A stretch of DNA of 64,000 nt from Bacillus sp. FJAT-26390 (lineage in GTDB: Bacteria; Bacillota; Bacilli; Paenibacillales; Paenibacillaceae): NCBI RefSeq assembly GCF_001682865.1, contig NZ_MAQX01000022.1:620001-684000 (forward strand), given 5' to 3'. Numbering within the stretch: the first letter of the stretch is position 1; every line of letters starts with the position of its first letter. The notes beneath the pieces were generated by a model. It was not told the DNA's origin and did no database searches. It saw only the letters and a program-made list of their open reading frames with translations. A program made the position numbers and the translations under genes. This document shows, piece by piece, positions 50,291-59,037 of this stretch.

Positions 50291-51238
50291 ATGAAGCCAA
50301 TGACCGTACCTTTAAAGCGGAAAAAGAGTGGAATCGTTTTATGGAAAAATATTTTGCATCATCGTTATTTGTACTTCATGTTACTGCCATGTGTTGTGTT
50401 CTTCATCGTTTTTTCTTATATTCCGATGGCCGGATTGCTTTTAGCCTTTAAGGAATACAAGTTCAACGAAGGCATTTTGGGAAGCCCTTGGGTAGGATTA
50501 GATTATTTCAAACAGTTCTTTAATTCCTATCAAAGCTCAGAGTTGATTAAAAACACACTTATCATTAGCTGCATGAAATTGTTTCTATACTTGCCGTTTC
50601 CGATCATTCTGGCACTCATGTTTAACGAAGTACGCTCTAAATGGTTCAAAGGCGTTTCCCAGAGCGTGCTGTACTTGCCGCATTTCCTCTCTTGGGTCGT
50701 CGTTGTGGGATTGGTTCAAAGGATACTCGCTCCCGATACTGGCTTGCTGAATCAATTAATAGCAAAGGCGGGCGGCGACGGAAGTACTTTCTTCATGATG
50801 GATCCGGATTACTTCTACCAGATTATGTTCGGAAGCCATATGTGGAAGTCTATTGGTTGGGACTCAATCATATATATCGCAGCCATTTCAGGAGTCAATC
50901 CCGATATGTACGAAGCGGCTAAAATCGATGGGGCCGGTAAATTGCGGGAGGTTTGGAATATTACGCTGCCATCCATCACACCGACAATTGTAATCCTCTT
51001 CATACTATCATTGGGCAGCATACTGTCCGCCGGATTCGACCAGATATATTTGCTCAAGACACCGGGCAACGCACCGCTCTCCGACATTCTGGATACCTAT
51101 ATTATCCGCGTTGGCTTGCAAGGCGGACAGTACGGATATGCTACAGCGGTGGGCATGCTGCAAGGATTAATTGGATTAATTCTGGTTGTTTTCGCGAATA
51201 AGCTTTCCCGTAAAGTCTCTGATACATCCTTATGGTAA
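50291..51238 (+). CDS. Sugar ABC transporter permease, LplB type
   Basis: 315 residues; the ATG at 50291 follows GAAGGTGAT. The earlier GTG at 50243 lies in the operator and is rejected. The protein has the LplB/YtcP-group features: a basic start, LYFMLLPCVVFFIVFSYIPM, GLLLAFKEYKFNEGILGSPW, and the EAA loop PDMYEAAKIDGAGKLREVWN. Six membrane helices are predicted. It is the first gene of an importer for an unknown, probably complex, oligosaccharide. Partners are the lipoprotein at 51359 and the permease at 53194. Confidence 0.9.
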   Translation: MKPMTVPLKRKKSGIVLWKNILHHRYLYFMLLPCVVFFIVFSYIPMAGLLLAFKEYKFNEGILGSPWVGLDYFKQFFNSYQSSELIKNTLIISCMKLFLYLPFPIILALMFNEVRSKWFKGVSQSVLYLPHFLSWVVVVGLVQRILAPDTGLLNQLIAKAGGDGSTFFMMDPDYFYQIMFGSHMWKSIGWDSIIYIAAISGVNPDMYEAAKIDGAGKLREVWNITLPSITPTIVILFILSLGSILSAGFDQIYLLKTPGNAPLSDILDTYIIRVGLQGGQYGYATAVGMLQGLIGLILVVFANKLSRKVSDTSLW

Positions 51239-51358
51239 CGGCATTCTGATATCGTTACCATGTTAGAAATACGCAAGGTTTAGCATGACCATCCTTTCGG
51301 TGGAAAACGTCCTCTGGCGTGTTTCATAAAAAACATTTTTGAAAAGGGGAAAAATCGC

Positions 51359-53089
51359 ATGAGTAAGAAATGGGCAAAGTATTTTGCAATCCCTATGGTG
51401 GCAGCTATGCTGATCGCGGGCTGCTCTAACGGTAACAAGAACAATACTGAAACTCCTGCTCCTGGCGACACAGCTGAGGTTACATCTGTACCTGAAGGGA
51501 AACCGGCTACATGGATTGCTGACCGCAAGATTAAAGGTCTTGTATTCATGGGTACCGACGATTACACCGAAGATATGAACCCTGAAATCAAAGCAAAAAT
51601 AAAGGAGCAGACGGGGATCGATTTTGAAATCGAAATCATGAAGGCCGAAAAATCCATCGATGGTTTGATTGCAGGCATCGCCGCGAACGACTTGCCGGAT
51701 TTCGTTGCTTTCTACCTCAATAACAGCGGTAGACCGGAAATGCCGGTTGTCTTGAAAGCAGCACGCGAAGGTATGTTCACTGATCTGACTCCGCTTATGA
51801 AAGATACGAAAGTGTATAGCAAATATTTGCAAGACGACTACTTGCCGCTGGATACGAAATACGGCGTTATGTTCCGTCCCGAGTTCAACGGTGCCTCTTA
51901 TTTCGTTCATATGAATATCAATCGCCAAGGCGGCTACCTATCTAACAAATATGTAGGCGGCGCTTATATCCGCAAAGACATCGCTGAATCACTGGGAGTC
52001 GACCCGCGCACGATCAAGACGTCTGCGGAAGTGTATGAGCTAGCTAAAAAAATTAAAGCCGGTAACTTCAAGGACAACAACGGTAGTCCGGTTATCCCGA
52101 TCGGTCCATCCTTCTGGGGCGGTAAAGATGTTTCAGCTGCTTTCAAGGATTTGCAGTGGGGCGAAGACGACCAACGCATCAAAAAATCGAAAGACGGTCA
52201 AATCCTTCATGAAGCAGAAACCGAATATCCTATGAAAAAAGTAGAGTACTTCCAAAAGCTGCTTAAAGAAAAGCTTATTCATCCAGAGTACTTTACGATC
52301 GACGAAAGCCGCGCAACGGAAGGCGCATTGAACGGCTCATGGGCGATTATCGGTGATGCCCACAACTATCAAGAATTCAACCAAGATATGCATTACCTCC
52401 CGCTTGGACCCATTGACAATGTAGACGGTCCATACCAAATGCAAGTCAGCTTTAAATCCGGTTACAGCGCATGGGCAATCCCGACTACAACGAAAAACCC
52501 GGCAGATATCGTTAAATTCGCTGACTACCTAGCTAGCAAAGAAGGAAAACTTATCTGGAAATACGGTCTGGAAGGCCGCGATTACACGCTCGGCGCAGAC
52601 GGCTTTCCAATGGTGAAGCAAGAAGTGATGGATCTGAAAGAAAAAGACCCGAACGAAGCGAAGAAGCTCGGCTTTCAAGGCGTTGGCAACTCATGGGGCG
52701 ACATACTAGGAGGTACCGACACCGATAACTTGGCTGATTTCGGCGAAATGCAATATGGCGACAAATTGAAAAAAGAAGATAATAACGGTGCTCTAAAACT
52801 AATCGAATATTGGAACTTTGAGGAAAAGTACAAAAATGCGAAGATCGTTGACAGCTATGTGCCAACTGCATTTCTCGGAGAATTTGACAGAGCTACAGAA
52901 CTCAAAGCGGCTTTGGACGCTTACAACGAAACATTGATCCGCGCTTATTATGGCAAGAGCCTAGATGATGCTAAGAAAATGCTGGATAGCAATTTAAAAC
53001 AATTGAAAGCAGCTGGATTGGACGACTATTTGAAGCTTCTCGCAGAAAAAGATGCCGATCCGAAAACGGATGTAAACCTAAACGATTAG
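51359..53089 (+). CDS. Large solute-binding lipoprotein, LplA type
   Basis: 576 residues, longer than ordinary CUT1 binding proteins, as in the LplA/LipO group. The signal peptide ends in the lipobox IAGC with C22 lipidated, followed by a Ser/Asn/Thr linker. The mature chain includes KIKEQTGIDFEIEIMKAEKS, VGGAYIRKDIAESLGVDPRT and GSWAIIGDAHNYQEFNQDMH. RBS AAAAGGGG precedes the ATG. It lies between its two permease genes. The group tends to bind long or substituted oligosaccharides; the ligand here is unknown. Confidence 0.9.
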   Translation: MSKKWAKYFAIPMVAAMLIAGCSNGNKNNTETPAPGDTAEVTSVPEGKPATWIADRKIKGLVFMGTDDYTEDMNPEIKAKIKEQTGIDFEIEIMKAEKSIDGLIAGIAANDLPDFVAFYLNNSGRPEMPVVLKAAREGMFTDLTPLMKDTKVYSKYLQDDYLPLDTKYGVMFRPEFNGASYFVHMNINRQGGYLSNKYVGGAYIRKDIAESLGVDPRTIKTSAEVYELAKKIKAGNFKDNNGSPVIPIGPSFWGGKDVSAAFKDLQWGEDDQRIKKSKDGQILHEAETEYPMKKVEYFQKLLKEKLIHPEYFTIDESRATEGALNGSWAIIGDAHNYQEFNQDMHYLPLGPIDNVDGPYQMQVSFKSGYSAWAIPTTTKNPADIVKFADYLASKEGKLIWKYGLEGRDYTLGADGFPMVKQEVMDLKEKDPNEAKKLGFQGVGNSWGDILGGTDTDNLADFGEMQYGDKLKKEDNNGALKLIEYWNFEEKYKNAKIVDSYVPTAFLGEFDRATELKAALDAYNETLIRAYYGKSLDDAKKMLDSNLKQLKAAGLDDYLKLLAEKDADPKTDVNLND

Positions 53090-53193
53090 GCAGCAAAGTT
53101 CAATAATAGGAAGCTGAAAATAAATAGTTGATGGTTAGGCGATTTTATCCGCGGCTGGGTAAAAGCGCCTTTCCTTCAAAGGAGGAGGAGAAA

Positions 53194-54102
53194 GTGGGAA
53201 ACGAATTTTATAAGCTTAGCGTCGGCGAAAGAGTATTCAGAATCGTCAACTATTTGCTTCTTATTGCGCTGTGTTTATCGATTATTCTACCTTTTTTAAA
53301 TATTTTTGCACTTGCTTTTAATCCCGGTAAAGACGCGGAAAGAGGCGGTATTTACTTCTGGCCTAGGATTTGGTCCTTGGAAAACTTCCAAAAGGCGTTT
53401 GAAACGTCGAACATTACAACTGCTTTTGGCATTTCCGTTTTTCGTACGGTTGTCGGTACGATCACAAGCGTTTTTCTGACTGCGGCAGCAGCATATGCGT
53501 TAAAGAGCAAAACGTTGCCTGGCGGGAAGTATATTATGATGCTCATTTTCTTCACAATGCTGTTTGGCGGGGGAATTATTCCCTACTACATGCTGCTCAA
53601 ATCGATTCATTTGACTAATAATATTTGGGTTTATGTCATTCCAAGCTTATATAGCGTATGGAACATAATCATTATGCGTACATTTTTTCAGCAAATTCAT
53701 CCGAGTTTGGAAGAATCGGCACGAATTGATGGATACAACGACTTTTCGATCTTCTTGCGTGTTATTATGCCGCTCAGCCGACCAGTAGTAGCAGTTATTG
53801 GCCTGTTTAACGCTGTTGGCCATTGGAACGATTGGTTCACCGGTGCTTTTTACATTCGTAAATCGTCACTACGCCCACTGTCTACGCTGCTGCAAGAAAT
53901 GCTGATGAGCGCGGAAGCAATGCGGGATACGCTCAATCAAGCTGCCGGCCTTAGATACGATATGCTTGAAAAAATGCAGGTTACAGGTAATTCGCTTAAA
54001 ATGGCAACGATTATTATAGTCGTCACTCCCATTATTCTTATTTATCCATTCGTGCAACGCTATTTTGCAAAGGGGATTATGATCGGTTCAATAAAAGAGT
54101 AA
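53194..54102 (+). CDS. Sugar ABC transporter permease, LplC type
   Basis: 302 residues from a GTG start that directly follows GGAGGAGGAGAAA; an upstream ATG at 53128 has no RBS. The N-terminus YKLSVGERVFRIVNYLLLIA is typical for LplC. Further marks are YFWPRIWSLENFQKAF, EESARIDGYNDFSIFLRV (EAA loop) and the ending YFAKGIMIGSIKE. Six membrane helices are predicted. It completes the importer; no ATPase gene accompanies it. Confidence 0.9.
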   Translation: MGNEFYKLSVGERVFRIVNYLLLIALCLSIILPFLNIFALAFNPGKDAERGGIYFWPRIWSLENFQKAFETSNITTAFGISVFRTVVGTITSVFLTAAAAYALKSKTLPGGKYIMMLIFFTMLFGGGIIPYYMLLKSIHLTNNIWVYVIPSLYSVWNIIIMRTFFQQIHPSLEESARIDGYNDFSIFLRVIMPLSRPVVAVIGLFNAVGHWNDWFTGAFYIRKSSLRPLSTLLQEMLMSAEAMRDTLNQAAGLRYDMLEKMQVTGNSLKMATIIIVVTPIILIYPFVQRYFAKGIMIGSIKE

Positions 54103-54129
54103 ATCAGCCCAGGAGAGAGGAAAAGAAAG

Positions 54130-55020
54130 ATGAACATATTGAATCCTTACGTGGAAATGGGGACTTGGTTAAAAGGAAGCTTTCATAACCATACGACGAA
54201 CAGTGATGGCTGGTTTCCGCTTGAAACTGTTTATAAAATGTATGGCGGCTATGATTTTCTCGGTATTTCTGATCACGATAAAATTACGAAACATGAAGGT
54301 GAAAGGCAGATTCCGACCGTTTTCGAAGCAATAGAAGTTAGTAGTCGGCAAACGCATATGTTGCTAGTGAAACCGCCGCAGGTCATCATGGAAAACTACA
54401 GCAATGCGTTTACGATTGAAAATTATCAGCGTTTTGTGGACCTAACTGCAGCGAACGACGGCTTTGCAGTGCTCGTGCATCCCAATCGGTATTTCTCTAA
54501 TTTTTGGGAACTGGAAGATATGCTTAAGATGAAACGATATCTTGGGATTGAGGTCTATAACGGGGACGGAAATCCAGAGTACGATATTGCGTTCGACAAG
54601 TGGGATGCTCTGTTGACCGCCGGTCGTAAAGTATGGGGGTTCGGCAATGACGACTCACACTTATATGGCCAAGAGAAGCGGGCTTGGAACGTGGTCAGAG
54701 CTAAAGAAAATACGAATGAGGCTATCATAGCTGCGATTAAAGAAGGCAACTTCTATGTATCAACGGGGTATGGGTTTGATGCGATCAGAGTGGAAGGCAA
54801 CACCGTAGTTGTTGATCTTCGATCTAATGATTTGCTTGATAAAATGTACAAATACGTTACGTTCTTTGGCAAGGACGGACAGGTGCTGCAAGAAACGACT
54901 GGGCGGATCAAGCAAGCGAAGTATGCGTGCAAAGGTGACGAAGGTTACGTCCGTATAGCTGTTTATTTGGAAGGCGGATATTCCGCGTTTTCGCAGCCAT
55001 TATTTGTTGAAAATGATTGA
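54130..55020 (+). CDS. PHP-domain phosphoesterase
   Basis: 296 residues. The PHP (polymerase and histidinol phosphatase) fold is shown by KGSFHNHTTNSDGW near residue 14, LGISDHDKIT, FAVLVHPNRYF and FGNDDSHLYG, which together supply the histidine/aspartate ligands for a trinuclear metal site. Such proteins hydrolyse phosphomonoesters or nucleotide/cyclic phosphodiesters. A C-terminal beta domain (VEGNTVVVDLRSNDLLDKMY) probably shapes specificity. RBS AGGAGAG. It lies 27 bp after the permease and 24 bp before a metallophosphoesterase gene, so substrate uptake and dephosphorylation are likely linked. Confidence 0.85.
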   Translation: MNILNPYVEMGTWLKGSFHNHTTNSDGWFPLETVYKMYGGYDFLGISDHDKITKHEGERQIPTVFEAIEVSSRQTHMLLVKPPQVIMENYSNAFTIENYQRFVDLTAANDGFAVLVHPNRYFSNFWELEDMLKMKRYLGIEVYNGDGNPEYDIAFDKWDALLTAGRKVWGFGNDDSHLYGQEKRAWNVVRAKENTNEAIIAAIKEGNFYVSTGYGFDAIRVEGNTVVVDLRSNDLLDKMYKYVTFFGKDGQVLQETTGRIKQAKYACKGDEGYVRIAVYLEGGYSAFSQPLFVEND

Positions 55021-55044
55021 GCTTTAGGTCGAGGAGGAGTTAAG

Positions 55045-55941
55045 GTGGCGCACAACAAATTAAGATTCCGATCAGACGGAACCTTTACGATCGTTCAATT
55101 TACCGATATGCACATCAAAGATGGAATTGAGCCTGAAAAAGATGTTCAGACGTTAGCGATTATGGAGCAAATCATTGCGTCGCAAAAGCCGGATTTGATC
55201 GTCCTTACCGGTGATGTAATATCTAGCTATGATGTAGAGGACCCTGAGGGAACATTCCGCCGCGCGATTGCTGGCGTAGCCCAGTCAGCTATTCCGTTCG
55301 CTGTTATTTATGGCAATCACGACTCAGAGAAAGGCATTACGCGTCAACGATTAAATGAGATTTCAAACGATTATGCGAATAACTTATCAGAGGATGGCCC
55401 TGAGGATATACATGGAGTAGGCAATTATGTACTTACCGTTGCAGGTTCTATGAATGGAGAGGATGATGCCGCTGTTCTGTATTTTTTTGATTCGGGAGAT
55501 TCGGCGCCGGAGTCCGTTGGCGGATACGAATGGATTCATTCGGATCAGGTTCATTGGTACTGCAAGGAATCGAGCCAGCTTGCTCAGAAGAATGGCAGCG
55601 TATTGCCGGGGCTCGCATTTTTCCATATTCCAATCCCGGAATATGAGCAAGTCTGGCGGGAAGGCACGAGTGTAGGCAATAAAGGCGAGGAAGTCTGCTG
55701 TCCCAAGTTGAATAGCGGCTTATTCACGGCGATGCTGGAGCAGGGAGATGTCATGGGAACCTTCGCTGGACATGATCATGATAATGATTACGTAGGCGTG
55801 CTGCATGGGATTCGATTATGCTATGGGCGTGTTACCGGGAACAACACTTATGGGGAGCTGGAGCGGGGAGCAAGAATCATTACCTTATTCGAGGGAAAGC
55901 GGGAATTCGATACGTGGATCAAAGTAGCGGAACAGATTTAA
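55045..55941 (+). CDS. Calcineurin-like metallophosphoesterase
   Basis: 298 residues from a GTG start after GAGGAGGAG. The five calcineurin-like metal motifs are in order: VQFTDMHIKD, IVLTGDVISSYD, VIYGNHDSEKG, LAFFHIPIPEYE and TFAGHDHDNDY. No signal peptide is present, so it works in the cytoplasm. The form is like the Dcr2/YfcE-type phosphodiesterases found in glycan loci. It follows the PHP gene in the same operon and precedes the LacI regulator. Confidence 0.9.
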   Translation: MAHNKLRFRSDGTFTIVQFTDMHIKDGIEPEKDVQTLAIMEQIIASQKPDLIVLTGDVISSYDVEDPEGTFRRAIAGVAQSAIPFAVIYGNHDSEKGITRQRLNEISNDYANNLSEDGPEDIHGVGNYVLTVAGSMNGEDDAAVLYFFDSGDSAPESVGGYEWIHSDQVHWYCKESSQLAQKNGSVLPGLAFFHIPIPEYEQVWREGTSVGNKGEEVCCPKLNSGLFTAMLEQGDVMGTFAGHDHDNDYVGVLHGIRLCYGRVTGNNTYGELERGARIITLFEGKREFDTWIKVAEQI

Positions 55942-56071
55942 GCTTATTAGGCTTAGTTTTCATGGCTGGGTAATGATGTAGAAGGGATTATGAGAAAGTT
56001 TGTCGTAGCGGAAGTATTTCTTATATAATCCTAATAGATGAAAGAATATACTTCCTTGAAGGGTGAATAAT

Positions 56072-57082
56072 GTGCAACCAAAAATCAAAGATGTGGCCCG
56101 AGTAGCGGGAGTTTCAGTTACAACCGTATCCAGAGTGCTAAATGGCGAAAGGTATGTGAAAGACGATCTCAAAGAAAAGGTCAATCAAGCAATCGATCAA
56201 TTGGGATACGCTCCGAGTCAAATCGCCAGAAGTTTGGTGCGTAATAAAACGAATCTCATTGGGGTTATTGTGCCGGATCTTACCTCAAGCTTCTATTCGA
56301 CTATTTTAAGCAGCATCGAAGAAGCGGCTAGCACGAATGATTATAACCTATTGGTGTGCAATATCATCGAGGACATAGATAAAGAACTAAAATATATAAA
56401 TGTGTTTCAGGAAATGCGGGTAGAAGGCATCATTATTATGCATGAAAAAATCAATGAGGAAATCACTGCTCTGATTCATAAGATGAATATTCCCGTTATT
56501 TTTTCTAGCGTCAAACCGATGGACCAAGATATCACTTCTGTAATCATTGATGACTACAAGGCGGCTTACGATGCTACGAAATATTTGATTGAGCTTGGCC
56601 ATGAAGAAATAGGGTTTATCGGCGGCGACATGCGCGATATTACATCGGGACAAAACCGTTATAGCGGATACAGAAATGCATTGTCGGATCATTCCATTAA
56701 AATCATATACGAAAATATCCGGTTCGGTGATTATAAAGTGAAAAGCGGCTACGAGCAAATGAAAGATATGCTTCGTAATAAAAAGACGCCTACGGCTGTT
56801 TTTGCCGTAAGCGATGATATGGCTGTCGGAGCGATGAACTGTATTTGGGATCATAACCTTCGAGTACCGGAGGATATTTCCATTATAGGTTTTGACGGAA
56901 GCCAACTGACAGAGCTCGCACGTCCGAGGTTAACCTCGATGGAGCAGCCTATACATGACATGGGTAAAGTGACGATGGCAGCGCTGCTTAAACAAATTAG
57001 GAATAAGGAAACAGCAGCCGAGGATATCATTATGGATCATAAGCTAGTTGTCCGTGAAAGCTGTATAAGAAGAGATTCATAG
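56072..57082 (+). CDS. LacI/GalR-family transcriptional regulator
   Basis: 336 residues from the GTG at 56072 (AAGGGTGA upstream; GTG 56063 overlaps that RBS). The HTH reads IKDVARVAGVSVTTVSRVLN, with hinge helix YAPSQIARSLVRN, then a periplasmic-binding-type domain (LIGVIVPDLTSSFYSTILSS; IGFIGGDMRDITSGQNRYSG; DISIIGFDGSQLTELARPRL). It probably binds the GGTATCGATACC sites at 50001 and 50245 and releases them upon binding a sugar or sugar phosphate. It is followed by a sugar kinase gene. Confidence 0.92.
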   Translation: MQPKIKDVARVAGVSVTTVSRVLNGERYVKDDLKEKVNQAIDQLGYAPSQIARSLVRNKTNLIGVIVPDLTSSFYSTILSSIEEAASTNDYNLLVCNIIEDIDKELKYINVFQEMRVEGIIIMHEKINEEITALIHKMNIPVIFSSVKPMDQDITSVIIDDYKAAYDATKYLIELGHEEIGFIGGDMRDITSGQNRYSGYRNALSDHSIKIIYENIRFGDYKVKSGYEQMKDMLRNKKTPTAVFAVSDDMAVGAMNCIWDHNLRVPEDISIIGFDGSQLTELARPRLTSMEQPIHDMGKVTMAALLKQIRNKETAAEDIIMDHKLVVRESCIRRDS

Positions 57083-57107
57083 GGAGTAGCGAGTACATCA
57101 GTGCATA

Positions 57108-58091
57108 ATGGAAATAGATGGAGATGAGGCACCATTGAAAAATTACGATGTTATCGTGATTGGAGACGCGAATATCGATTTAGTCGTTGAGGGCTGCAAT
57201 GAGCTGCCGGCACCTGGACAAGAGGTGTTCGTTAAAAATATGTCCATCCACATCGGAGGCGGGGCAGCTTTGTTTAGTCTGGCGACAGCCAAGCTAGGCT
57301 TAAAGGTTGCCTTTAACGGTGTACTGGGCGACGACGGATTTGGTCAGCTTATAAAGGATCAATTTTCTCAATATGGAATCGATACCAGCTTTATTAAAAA
57401 GAGCAGCAGCAATACCGGCATTTCTATTGCTATTAACCCGGAAAATGATCGTTCCTTTATTACATATGCCGGTTCAAACGCCGAACTTAGCTTGCAACAG
57501 CTAGACATGAACAGTGTTTTATTCGGGCGTCACGTTCATTTAACTTGTTATAAAGGAAGCCGTAATCATGCTGAATTTTTGGAAACGGCAAAAAAACTGA
57601 AAGCGCTCAACGTTACGACCTCTATTGATATGGGATGGGATGACACCGGGGAATGGTATCCGGGTGTTTTTGAATTAATGAAGGATATCGACGTCTTCTT
57701 CATGAACGAAACGGAAGCGCTTCATTACACGGGCTGCGCAACGGTAGAGGAAAGCCTTAGCGTGCTTGCCGATCACAGCAACCATATCGTAATCAAATGG
57801 GGTTCGAAGGGTGCTGTGTCATCAGTGGGCGGGCAGCAGACATATCGATCGAGCTTTCCCGTCCGGGTCGTCGACACGACGGGAGCGGGCGATTCTTTTA
57901 ATGCCGGCTACATTTACGGGTACTTGGCAGGCAAAAATCCAGAAGATTGCTTGATTTATGGAAACGCTTGCGGAGCTATGTCCGTTAGTGAATACGGCGG
58001 CAACACAGGGACGACAAACATACAGCTGCTAGAGAAATTTATCGCTGATAGAATTGGCGATACAAACGTAACGATGGAAACCAAACAATGA
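57108..58091 (+). CDS. PfkB-family carbohydrate kinase
   Basis: 327 residues. Ribokinase-like: VIGDANIDLVVEG at the start, IGGGAALFSLATAKLGLKVA, and the PfkB signature 2 DTTGAGDSFNAGYIYGYLAG with the catalytic aspartate. GNACGAMSVSEYGGNTG is near the end. It phosphorylates a sugar or nucleoside with ATP, presumably the product released in this locus. The RBS in front of ATG 57108 is poor; the gene may be translated by coupling with lacI (25-bp gap). Confidence 0.88.
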   Translation: MEIDGDEAPLKNYDVIVIGDANIDLVVEGCNELPAPGQEVFVKNMSIHIGGGAALFSLATAKLGLKVAFNGVLGDDGFGQLIKDQFSQYGIDTSFIKKSSSNTGISIAINPENDRSFITYAGSNAELSLQQLDMNSVLFGRHVHLTCYKGSRNHAEFLETAKKLKALNVTTSIDMGWDDTGEWYPGVFELMKDIDVFFMNETEALHYTGCATVEESLSVLADHSNHIVIKWGSKGAVSSVGGQQTYRSSFPVRVVDTTGAGDSFNAGYIYGYLAGKNPEDCLIYGNACGAMSVSEYGGNTGTTNIQLLEKFIADRIGDTNVTMETKQ

Positions 58092-58095
58092 AAGT

Positions 58096-58708
58096 ATGAA
58101 ACGGCAGTTTTTATATGCCAAAAGCTATCTTACGCGGTTGTTTGAATTAAAGGCTGATAATTTGCAAATCGACTTTGAGCCGGACACTTTCAGTCACTGC
58201 CTTAACGTGCCAGAAACGCTGCATTACGCGGGCATCAAATATTATTACTATTGCCGCGGCCATAACAATGATAGGCATCATTTGTATCGCTGGATGGCGC
58301 CTTCTGGTCGATTTGGTTGATGCATCGAGAAATCAGCAATTGATCGAACAATCCTCCCATTCTCATCATCCGCTTCAATACCTCTCTGTGACTGCAGGTA
58401 ATGGAGAGTGGCCGACTACTCGAAGCTTCTTCCAATTGATTGAAGGCACTATTGCGATAGCAGCAATTAAGATGCCGGAGGACAATCAAGCCGGCAAACG
58501 GTGGATCGTTCTGGTATATGAAACGGAAGGTGAGACGACCACGTTAAAACTGAATCTATTCCGCAAGGTGAGCAAAGCTTATTTCGTAGATACGCATGAA
58601 CGTCCAGTTGCTGAAGGGGGGGTTACTATAGAGGATTCCCTGATAGAATTTGAAGTTATGGCGCATGCTGTTGCGAGCATATGTATTGAATTTGAGCATG
58701 GGGGCTAA
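58096..58708 (+). pseudogene. GH38 alpha-mannosidase remnant with internal deletion
   Basis: The first frame (58096-58320) reads FLYAKSYLTRLFELKADN then LQIDFEPDTFSHCLNVPETL and IKYYYYCRG, matching the catalytic core of GH38 (the WEPDTFGHS-like motif with its nucleophile aspartate). It ends after LYRWMAPSG. A second frame (to 58708) reads GTIAIAAIKMPEDNQAGKRW, IVLVYETEGETTTLKLNLFR and HAVASICIEFE, the C-terminal beta domain of the same family. Some 600 or more residues between are missing and the frames differ. The locus therefore once held an alpha-mannosidase that acted with this importer. Confidence 0.75.
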
Positions 58709-59037
58709 CGCTTCCATTACGTATGCCACTAATGGCTCTGATAGGCAAAAGAAGAATGAACAAAATTTTCGCAACGATATCGCCGCTGTATTTGCTCCTG
58801 CACCATCGCCACTGCTGATGTTACAAACATCAGCATACTTACTATCCACGTACGATTCGTATTCATCTACTAGAGGCAGCTGCCAACAATCTCACCGAAC
58901 GACTCAATAGCATATTCACACAAAAGCATCAACTGATTCATGAATGGTAAACGCCATTATATTCATTTATTACCAAAACTAATAAATTTCTCGGAGTTGC
59001 ATCTGAATTTATTATCTAGATTTATTTAGGAGGTAAT
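58709..59037. other. Gene-less stretch before the giant secreted protein
   Basis: 329 bp without a convincing ORF. The AGGAGG RBS of the next gene is at 59028-59033. No clear promoter is seen. Confidence 0.4.

Noticed and set aside
57377..57390. GGAATCGATACC inside the PfkB gene as a third LacI operator
   Set aside because: It is imperfect and lies within coding sequence; probably chance.
58650..58910. Open frame overlapping the end of the GH38 remnant
   Set aside because: No RBS, no family resemblance; it lies in a shifted frame of the decayed gene.
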